A stretch of DNA of 5,242 bases from Verrucomicrobiota bacterium (GTDB taxonomy: Bacteria; Verrucomicrobiota; Verrucomicrobiia; Limisphaerales; UBA11320): the NCBI GenBank assembly GCA_016871475.1, contig VHDG01000333.1, positions 1-5,242 of the forward strand, read 5' to 3'. Made by a program: the position numbers and the translations under genes. Shown here piece by piece: positions 1-5,242 of the stretch (its first letter is position 1; each line of letters opens with the position of its first letter). The notes beneath the pieces were generated by a model. It was not told the DNA's origin. It saw only the letters and a list, made by a program, of their open reading frames with translations, and searched no databases.

Positions 1-278
1 GCAGGTCGGCCCAGAAATGCTCCCCAGAGGCCCACCGCCACCATGGCTGCAAAATGATCCAGCCCCGTGAGCGGATGGACAAAGCCACTCCATACCCCAC
101 CCAGAACTCCTGACTCGGTGTGTGCCAGCGCCTTTCCCGGCAAAAGCGCGATGGCGACTACCACTCCGCGAAGCCATGGAACGAGATGCCGGACTCGAAT
201 GCCCTGGTGCTTCTCTTTGTCCACTCGCAGCAACATTCGCTCTCGAGTTTGCAAATCGATCGGGTGGGGGATCTTCAT
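1..278 (-). CDS. HupE/UreJ-family membrane metal permease, N-terminal part (runs off left edge)
   Basis: Translating the minus strand from the ATG at 278-276 gives 92 open codons that continue past position 1, so the C-terminal part is missing. Residues about 34-51 form a hydrophobic stretch ending ALLPGKALA, followed by HTESG, which looks like a signal peptide or first membrane helix cleaved after ALA. The next stretch, GFVHPLTGLDHFAAMVAVGLW (residues 65-85), carries the HX5DH signature (H68, D74, H75) typical of HupE/UreJ proteins. Members of this family are multi-helix inner-membrane proteins found with hydrogenase or urease genes, and several are nickel or cobalt permeases. Here no hydrogenase or urease gene is visible, so the metal and purpose are inferred only. 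The chosen start has an AGGGG Shine-Dalgarno sequence 7 nt upstream; an ATG at 236-234 is a shorter alternative that would trim the unusually long charged n-region. The gene is divergent from the large dehydrogenase gene. The family call is firm; the substrate is not. Confidence 0.88.
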   Translation of the reverse strand, partial: MKIPHPIDLQTRERMLLRVDKEKHQGIRVRHLVPWLRGVVVAIALLPGKALAHTESGVLGGVWSGFVHPLTGLDHFAAMVAVGLWGAFLGRP

Positions 279-285
279 AAGCCAA

Positions 286-290
286 CCCCT
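286..290 (-). promoter_or_regulatory. Shine-Dalgarno for the HupE/UreJ-like gene
   Basis: Read on the minus strand, AGGGG lies 7 nt before the ATG at 278. It favours this start over the internal ATG at 236, although that one also has a purine-rich GAGAG just upstream. Confidence 0.5.
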
Positions 291-367
291 AAATGTCCGA
301 CGACTTCCGTTCGTGCAACACCGAATTCCAAAGATTTCATTCCTCGCGCAGGAAACATTGTTTCGCC

Positions 368-371
368 AAGG
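368..371 (+). promoter_or_regulatory. Shine-Dalgarno for the dehydrogenase-cytochrome gene
   Basis: AAGG sits 7 nt before the ATG at 379. It is a modest ribosome binding site, but together with the signal peptide that begins exactly at this ATG it decides the start of the large gene. Confidence 0.45.
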
Positions 372-378
372 TTTGCTC

Positions 379-3300
379 ATGCGCTCTTCCACCGGCTTCT
401 TGATCGCCGCGATTCTGCTCTCCTCGCTTGTCTCCAACGGTCTGGTGGCCCAGGGAATCCAGGTCAGGGTTCCAAGCCGGGATGAGCTGGCCAGTGCCCC
501 GCAGAAGATCACCCTGCGCGCATACGTCCGCGTGCCTGATAGCATGACTTCGAAGGCTGCTGTGGATCTTTGGTCGGACTCTGCGATGCTGAGCCTGGCC
601 GGAGTTCCTTCGCAGTTTGAACTCTTTCTCAACGGAACCCGCATCGGTGGCGGCCCAAAGCTGCCGCATGCACCCCGACAGAGATTCAAAATCCCCAGGG
701 GGGTTCTTGAGCGGCAAGCCTTCAATTGCATCGCTCTCCAGTTCGAAGGATCCATCACACAGGGCGGGCTCGAAGTAGCTCCTGCGGTTCACGGCTACCA
801 TGACGAGCTTCTCATGGAGGGGACCTGGGAACTGTTGCCCGGGTTTGTGGCCCCCACGGAATTGAGGGCGATGTCTGTTCGGCCTGCGGGGGCAGTGTTC
901 ACGGAACAGGGTTTCAAGGAGTCTTCACTTCCCCTGGCTCGAACCACGAATCTCGTTCGAGGCCACCAGTCCTCCTCCCGTGAATCCCTCTCGATGGCGA
1001 CGGTGGCTGAGGGGTTGGCGGTGGACGTGCTTCTTGCGGAGCCTGACGTGGCCCAACCCACCCACTTCAGCTACGACGCTTCCGGCAGGCTTTGGGTGGC
1101 CCAGTACAAACAGTACCCCTATCCGGCGGGTATCAAGATGCTGAGTCGCGACAAGTACTACAGAGCCACCTTCGACAAGCTGCCTCCAGCTCCGCCGTAT
1201 CATGATCGGGGTGCCGACATCATCTCCGTACACGAGGACACCGATGGCGACGGGACCTACGATCGATCGCGCAATGTGATATCCGGACTGAACATGGCCA
1301 ACGGTGTCATCCATGGGCGTGGAGGCATCTGGGTGATGCACACTCCCTATCTGCTTTTCTATCCGGATCCGGATGGCGACGGGGTTCCCGATGGCGATCC
1401 TGAGACGGTGCTTGCGGGCTTCGGGCTTGAGGACACCCACTCGGTCGCCAACGGCCTCGCCTGGGGACCTGATGGCTGGCTCTATGGAGCGCAGGGAAGC
1501 ACCACCACGAGCCGTGTTCGTCGGCCGGGGCTGGATTCAGCTGACAGCCCCGGAGTTTATTACGAGAGCGTGATGACCTGGCGCTACCACCCAGTCCGCC
1601 GAACCTACGAGATTTTTTCGGAAGGAGGAGGGAACAGTTTCGGCCTGGAGTTTGATTCAGAGGGACGCCTGTTTTCCGGGCACAACGGAGGTGAAACCCG
1701 CGGATGGCACTTTGTGCAGAACGGCGTTTACCTCAAACAAGGCAAGGATCCTGGCAAGTTCGGGCCGCCTTCCAATCCCTATGCCTTTGGGGAGAAGAAC
1801 TTCATGCAGTCCTCAAACCGCATCTCGAGATTCTCTCACCACTTTGCGGTTTATGAAGGGACAGGACTGCCTGTCGCTTATCAGGGCATGCTCTTCAGTG
1901 CCGATCCCTTGCATTTTCAGATCATCCTCAGTCAGAGACATCCGCTGGGATCTTCCTTCACCACATCCGACACCGGCATCGCACTTGAAATCAAGGACCG
2001 CGTCTTTCGGCCTGTGTATGTCATGGGAGCTCCAGATGGAAGCATCCACGTCGCGGACTTTTGCGAGGAGTACATTGCTCACGGGCAGCATTACCAAGGC
2101 CAGATCGATCCCGATAGCGGCCGGATTTATCGGATCCGAGGCCGGGGCATGCCGCTCGAGAAGGACGTTAATCTCGCCGCAAAAGACTCATCCCAGCTGG
2201 TGGCGCTTTTGAGTCATCCCAACAAGTGGCATCGACAAACCGCTGTTCGACTTCTCGCCGAACGACGGGATGTCTCCACCAGACCCATGCTCGAGACCCT
2301 GCTTCGTGCGAGGAGGACGTCGTCTTCAAACTCTGCCCACCCGGCATTGGAAAGTTTGTGGGCGCTTCATCAGGCTGGGTGGCTGGATCCCAGCAACGGT
2401 TGGCTGGCGCTGCATCATCCGATCTCTGTTGTCCGGGCGTGGGGCGTGCGACTGCTTGGAGACTCCGGAGTTTTTGCCGAGCCGATCTGGCCCATCGTCC
2501 AGAGCTTGGTATCCAACGAACCCTCGGCTGAGGTTCGCTGCCAGATTGCTTCCACGTCCAGGAAGCTTCCTTCGAAACAGGCGCTGCCCCTGGTGCTCAC
2601 ATTGACGCGCCGCGATCTCGACGCTGACGACCCTTTCACTCCGCTCCTCTGCTGGCTCGTGGTGGAGAGTTTCCTGCGAACGGAACGTGATGTGGTGCTC
2701 AGGCACTTCGGTTTCGAGCAGGATGGGCTGGGACCCGGGCCTGCCATGTGGACATCCAGGATGGGAATGGAATCCTTGCTCTCAAAAATGATGAGGAGAA
2801 GCGCCGCCACCGGCGTTCGTGCTGACTTGCAATTGTGCCAGCGACTCTTGAGCTCCGCGCCCGGTGAAACGCAACGCAGAGCGCTCGCGAAAGTCATGGA
2901 GGATGGACTTAGAGGACGGGATTTATCGGGTATTCCAGAGGAGCTCTATTCAGCTTTGGCAAGTTCGGGAGGTGAACTTCCGCTGTTGGGGATCCGGCGC
3001 AGAGATCCACAGGCCGTTCGGAAAGCTTTGGAGCAAGTGGCTGATGTGCGTCTTGGGGTTCGGGAACGTTCGACGCTGATCCAGGCCCTGGCGGAATGGG
3101 AAGATCCCACCGTGGTAAAGACGCTTTTGGATAGAGCGGAAGCCGACCCTGATCACGAAGTGCGACGGGCTGCATTGACCGCGGTTTCTCGTCAGGCGGA
3201 TCCGTCGATCGCTCAGCGGGTCCTGGCCATGTTGGGCAAGCTGCCATCCGATGTGCGTGCCACGGGATTGACCACTCTTGTCTCCAGGCCTGCGTGGGCG

Positions 3301-3918
3301 TTGGAAATGCTCAAGTCTGTGGAGTCTGGTGTCATCTCCGCTGCGACCCTGACACCCGACCTGGTCGAGCGCCTTCGCGCATATCCAGGGGCTGAGATTG
3401 TTTCTGTCGTTCAGCGGTTGTTTCCACTGGCCCGGCGAGCTAGCTCTCCTGAGATCCAGACTCGTATCCAGGCCATCCGCAGGATTCTGGGAGAGAACCC
3501 CGGCAATCCGTATGCCGGGGAGGCGCTTTACAACAATCGATGTGCCTCGTGTCATCAACTATTTCACAAGGGGGGGAAGGTGGGCCCCAACCTGACACCC
3601 TACCAACGGGAGGATCTTGGCACGCTTCTGCCCAGTCTTTTGGATCCCAGCATCGAGATCCGTGAAGGGTTTGTTCAGACCTTGATTGAGACTCGCGACG
3701 GGAGATCGCTGAGCGGAGTCGTGGTGGATCAGGATTCCACGGTTGTTGTGGTGAGGGCAGCGGATGGGCAGGACACCACGATTCGTCGGGAAGAGATTCA
3801 GGAGCTGCGACATTCACAGTTGAGCCTGATGCCTGAGGGCCTGCTCGATGGGCTGTCGGAGCAGCAACTGCGGGATTTCTTCGCATATCTGCGGATCCCT
3901 CAGCCGATCTCGCGATGA
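379..3918 (+). CDS. Secreted PVC-type dehydrogenase propeller / HEAT repeat / haem-binding CxxCH fusion protein
   Basis: The product is a 1179-residue exported protein. Residues 1-24 are a signal peptide (MRSSTGFLIAAILLSSLVS..., likely cut at LVA|QG). Residues about 40-155 look like a beta-sandwich of the galactose-binding or GH2 N-terminal kind (FELFLNGTRIGGG at 80-92). Residues about 206-588 match the PVC 'putative membrane-bound dehydrogenase' propeller (TIGR02604 type), related to PQQ sugar dehydrogenases, ending ADFCEEY...GRIYRIR. Two acidic loops, 287-295 and 330-340, resemble calcium sites. Residues about 603-1040 are HEAT-like helical repeats (e.g. 679-695, 923-945). Residues about 1043-1174 form the PVC haem domain (TIGR02603 type): CASCH binds one c-type haem (C1055, C1058, H1059), followed by GPNL (1069-1072) and SLMPEGL with M1151 as probable distal ligand. 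The inferred role is periplasmic oxidation of a sugar-like substrate with electron transfer to the haem. The frame is open back to position 67, but that stretch is antisense to hupE and lacks a signal peptide, so ATG 379 is chosen. Substrate and cofactor are unknown. Confidence 0.93.
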   Translation: MRSSTGFLIAAILLSSLVSNGLVAQGIQVRVPSRDELASAPQKITLRAYVRVPDSMTSKAAVDLWSDSAMLSLAGVPSQFELFLNGTRIGGGPKLPHAPRQRFKIPRGVLERQAFNCIALQFEGSITQGGLEVAPAVHGYHDELLMEGTWELLPGFVAPTELRAMSVRPAGAVFTEQGFKESSLPLARTTNLVRGHQSSSRESLSMATVAEGLAVDVLLAEPDVAQPTHFSYDASGRLWVAQYKQYPYPAGIKMLSRDKYYRATFDKLPPAPPYHDRGADIISVHEDTDGDGTYDRSRNVISGLNMANGVIHGRGGIWVMHTPYLLFYPDPDGDGVPDGDPETVLAGFGLEDTHSVANGLAWGPDGWLYGAQGSTTTSRVRRPGLDSADSPGVYYESVMTWRYHPVRRTYEIFSEGGGNSFGLEFDSEGRLFSGHNGGETRGWHFVQNGVYLKQGKDPGKFGPPSNPYAFGEKNFMQSSNRISRFSHHFAVYEGTGLPVAYQGMLFSADPLHFQIILSQRHPLGSSFTTSDTGIALEIKDRVFRPVYVMGAPDGSIHVADFCEEYIAHGQHYQGQIDPDSGRIYRIRGRGMPLEKDVNLAAKDSSQLVALLSHPNKWHRQTAVRLLAERRDVSTRPMLETLLRARRTSSSNSAHPALESLWALHQAGWLDPSNGWLALHHPISVVRAWGVRLLGDSGVFAEPIWPIVQSLVSNEPSAEVRCQIASTSRKLPSKQALPLVLTLTRRDLDADDPFTPLLCWLVVESFLRTERDVVLRHFGFEQDGLGPGPAMWTSRMGMESLLSKMMRRSAATGVRADLQLCQRLLSSAPGETQRRALAKVMEDGLRGRDLSGIPEELYSALASSGGELPLLGIRRRDPQAVRKALEQVADVRLGVRERSTLIQALAEWEDPTVVKTLLDRAEADPDHEVRRAALTAVSRQADPSIAQRVLAMLGKLPSDVRATGLTTLVSRPAWALEMLKSVESGVISAATLTPDLVERLRAYPGAEIVSVVQRLFPLARRASSPEIQTRIQAIRRILGENPGNPYAGEALYNNRCASCHQLFHKGGKVGPNLTPYQREDLGTLLPSLLDPSIEIREGFVQTLIETRDGRSLSGVVVDQDSTVVVVRAADGQDTTIRREEIQELRHSQLSLMPEGLLDGLSEQQLRDFFAYLRIPQPISR

Positions 3919-3922
3919 GTTC

Positions 3923-3960
3923 GACCCTGTGATTGTCTGGCAGGGGCCAGCCGAAGGGTC
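3923..3960. terminator. Possible bidirectional terminator between convergent genes
   Basis: Between the stop codons of the dehydrogenase gene and the leftward small membrane-protein gene there is a nested inverted repeat: outer arms GACCCT (3923-3928) and AGGGTC (3955-3960), inner arms CTGGC (3937-3941) and GCCAG (3946-3950) with a 4-nt AGGG loop. The outer right arm overlaps the stop codon of the small gene. There is no T-run on either side, so it is not a classical intrinsic terminator; its place between convergent genes is the main argument. Confidence 0.35.
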
Positions 3961-4282
3961 ACGAGATGCCCGCTGACTTGGAACGGCGAATCCTCGACAC
4001 TGCCGCGATTCCGAGACCCCATAGCATCGAGTTGCCCAGCGCGATCGGCCACTTGAGAAGCCCCAGGGCCCGTTCGCCGGGCAAAACAGATGCGAAGGCT
4101 CGTCCTGGCTGAACGAGAACCTCCTCAACCCGAAACACGATCAGAATCAGAGCGTCGAGGTTCACGGCTTTGGGTGGGATGCTGCTGAGCAGGAACAGGG
4201 TCAGCTTTGCCATGATCAGCAGCCCGGCGTGTATCAGAGCCCAGAACAGGATCCTTCTCAGGAAAGGCGGGATCTTTTCCAT
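3959..4282 (-). CDS. Small two-helix membrane protein of unknown function
   Basis: This gene encodes 107 residues that I do not recognise as a named family. Two hydrophobic helices are visible, about residues 12-34 (ILFWALIHAGLLIMAKLTLF) and about 72-96 (ALGLLKWPIALGNSMLWGL). Arginines before the first helix (RR at 9-10) and a basic tail RIRRSK (97-102) suggest both ends are cytoplasmic, with a 35-40 residue loop outside. Codon use is strongly G/C-ending (CTG, ATC, CTC, AGC), like the neighbours, which supports it as a real gene. Its ATG lies inside the end of the polX reading frame, a 25-bp overlap, so it is probably cotranscribed and translationally coupled. No strong Shine-Dalgarno is visible; the nearest purine run is GAGAAAAG, rather far upstream. 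It converges on the dehydrogenase gene 40 bp away. Nothing in the sequence ties it to DNA repair, so the overlap may reflect only compact packing. Confidence 0.72.
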   Translation of the reverse strand: MEKIPPFLRRILFWALIHAGLLIMAKLTLFLLSSIPPKAVNLDALILIVFRVEEVLVQPGRAFASVLPGERALGLLKWPIALGNSMLWGLGIAAVSRIRRSKSAGIS

Positions 4283-5242
4283 TGCAGCGCTTTTCTCAGC
4301 TCTGGGAGTGTGGCGGTGTTAACCACGTCCTCCTTTCGAAGCCAGCCCTTTCGAGCCAGGTATGCGCCCAATCGCAAGTAGCCTGATTGCGCCAGCTGGT
4401 GGGCATCACAATTGATCACACACTTGACTCCCTTGGCTTTCGCATACGGCCAGAGTTTCCAGTCCAGATCCAACCGCCACGGGTTCGCGTTGAGTTCAAT
4501 CCAGGTTCCCGTCTCTGCACAGGCATCAATGACAGCTCGTTGGTTCACCGGGTAACCTTCCCGCTTCAGCAAGAGCCTTCCGGTCATATGTCCCAGCATG
4601 TGCACATAGGGATTCTCCACTGCCTTGATCAGTCTCCTGGTCATCTCCGCCTCATCAGAACTGAAGCCTTGGTGAAGGCTCGCAACCACCACATCCAGTT
4701 CCTGGAGTAAATCATCGTCGTAGTCCAAAGCTCCGCCGCTCAGGATGTCCACCTCACTTCCACTCAGGAGTCTGAAGTCACTGCCCTCGTCGGCATAGGT
4801 CTGATTGATACGGTCAATTTCCAGCCTTTGTTTTCGAAGTCGATCCGGAAAGAGTCCGTTGGCTTGGAAGGATGATTTCGAGTGGTCCGTAACGGCCCAA
4901 TAGTCGCATCCCAGTTCGTGTGCATGCGCCGCCACCATCTCCAGCGAGTCCTGACCATCGCTCCAGTTGGAGTGATTGTGGAGGGAGCCGCGCAGGTCAG
5001 TCCATTCGAGCAGTCTTGGGATTTTTCCATCCGCTGCGGCGGCGAACTCACCCGTGTTCTCCCTGAGTTCAGGAGGGATGTAGGTGAGACCGAGTTCGGA
5101 GAAGATATCCTCTTCAGACAGGCAGGGCGTGGCCAACGCCGGGTCCCGGGTCTCTTCTGTCGATCGAAACAGGCCGTACTCGTTTAGTCTCAACCCCCGC
5201 TCGATCGCGCGTTGGCGCATCACGATGTTGTGTTCCTTGCTT
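4258..5242 (-). CDS. polX: Family-X DNA polymerase (PolX), C-terminal part with PHP nuclease domain (5' end beyond right edge)
   Basis: The frame is open through the right edge, so the start is outside the window; 327 codons are visible. An in-frame GTG at 5223 is not the real start, because the codons before it read SKEHNI and continue a PolX thumb motif into MRQRAIERGLRLNEYGLF. Counting from the first complete codon (5241), residues 1-25 are the end of the polymerase thumb, about 40-80 the linker (LTYIPPELREN), and about 82-327 a PHP metal-dependent phosphoesterase domain. All nine expected metal ligands are present: H88, H90, D95 (HNHSNWSD), H120 (TDHSKS), E163 (SGSEVD), H190 (SLHQG), H218 (GHMTGR), D279 and H281 (NCDAH). 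In characterised bacterial PolX enzymes this domain gives 3'-5' exonuclease or end-trimming activity that works with gap-filling synthesis in base excision and break repair in the cytoplasm. Whether the polymerase core is intact cannot be seen. The stop codon overlaps the next gene by 25 bp. Confidence 0.92.
   Translation of the reverse strand, partial: SKEHNIVMRQRAIERGLRLNEYGLFRSTEETRDPALATPCLSEEDIFSELGLTYIPPELRENTGEFAAAADGKIPRLLEWTDLRGSLHNHSNWSDGQDSLEMVAAHAHELGCDYWAVTDHSKSSFQANGLFPDRLRKQRLEIDRINQTYADEGSDFRLLSGSEVDILSGGALDYDDDLLQELDVVVASLHQGFSSDEAEMTRRLIKAVENPYVHMLGHMTGRLLLKREGYPVNQRAVIDACAETGTWIELNANPWRLDLDWKLWPYAKAKGVKCVINCDAHQLAQSGYLRLGAYLARKGWLRKEDVVNTATLPELRKALQWKRSRLS

Larger units (their letters stand above)
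279..378. promoter_or_regulatory. Divergent intergenic region with promoters for both flanking genes (not resolved)
   Basis: These 100 bp separate the start codons of the leftward hupE-like gene and the rightward dehydrogenase gene, so promoters for both must lie here or in the first codons of the opposite gene. I could not find a convincing -35/-10 pair on either strand. The only visible structure is a small dyad, GAAAC-ATT-GTTTC at 352-364, about 15 bp before the ATG at 379. It is short enough to be chance, but its place would suit an operator. The regulatory role is inferred from position alone. Confidence 0.4.

Noticed and set aside
35..46. Kozak-like GCCACCATGG on the plus strand
   Set aside because: The organism is bacterial and these bases are codons of the HupE/UreJ-like gene on the other strand.
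279..345. Candidate minus-strand promoter TTGCAC - 17 bp - CATTTA ahead of the hupE-like gene
   Set aside because: The spacing is good, but only 3 of 6 bases match the -35 consensus and 2 of 6 the -10, which is no better than chance.
1243..1398. Repeated 12-mer GATGGCGACGGG (1243-1254 and 1372-1383) with a partial third copy near 1390
   Set aside because: It is explained by the repeated DGDG protein motif using the same codons; not a DNA repeat element.
925..1440. Minus-strand open frame of 171 codons
   Set aside because: It lies wholly inside the well-supported propeller domain, shows no recognisable motif and looks like an antisense shadow of a GC-rich gene.
1652..2212. Plus-strand open frame of 186 codons in another frame
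   Set aside because: It overlaps the conserved dehydrogenase domain; its composition (S, R, T rich, no domain) is that of an out-of-frame shadow.
2950..3558. Minus-strand open frame of 202 codons
   Set aside because: It is antisense to the HEAT region and the start of the haem domain, with no ribosome binding site or motif that would support it.
4258..5223. GTG at 5223 as the true start of a stand-alone PHP protein
   Set aside because: Codons upstream (SKEHNI) continue a PolX thumb motif to the window edge, so the gene is cut by the window rather than starting there.

Overview
This window looks like a chromosomal segment from a bacterium of the Planctomycetes-Verrucomicrobia (PVC) group, probably Verrucomicrobiota. 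The main reason is a secreted fusion protein (dehydrogenase-like propeller, HEAT repeats, CxxCH haem domain) of a type that is greatly expanded in those phyla. GC is moderately high and coding density is close to 100%. I saw no mobile element, CRISPR array, tRNA or rRNA. The species cannot be named from this sequence alone.

Layout. Positions 1-278 (minus strand) hold the N-terminal 92 codons of a HupE/UreJ-family membrane protein that runs off the left edge. Positions 279-378 are a 100-bp divergent intergenic region that must carry the promoters for genes reading both ways. Positions 379-3918 (plus strand) hold one large gene for a 1179-residue exported protein: signal peptide, beta-sandwich domain, PVC-type 'membrane-bound dehydrogenase' beta-propeller with two DxDGDG loops, a long HEAT-like helical region and a C-terminal single-haem cytochrome c domain. 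Positions 3919-3958 are a 40-bp convergent gap with a nested inverted repeat that may be a bidirectional terminator. Positions 3959-4282 (minus strand) hold a small two-helix membrane protein of unknown function. Positions 4258-5242 (minus strand) hold the C-terminal 327 residues of a bacterial family-X DNA polymerase (PolX) with a complete PHP nuclease domain; its polymerase core lies beyond the right edge.

The genes fall into three transcription units: hupE-like leftward, the cytochrome-dehydrogenase rightward, and polX plus the small membrane protein leftward as an overlapping pair. I see no strong functional link between the units. The dehydrogenase probably oxidises a sugar or similar substrate in the periplasm and passes electrons to its own haem; the HupE/UreJ protein probably moves a divalent metal such as nickel or cobalt; PolX acts in DNA repair in the cytoplasm. 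I did not find a convincing new multi-gene system. The least-described items are the small membrane protein overlapping polX and the exact substrate and domain make-up of the large fusion protein.
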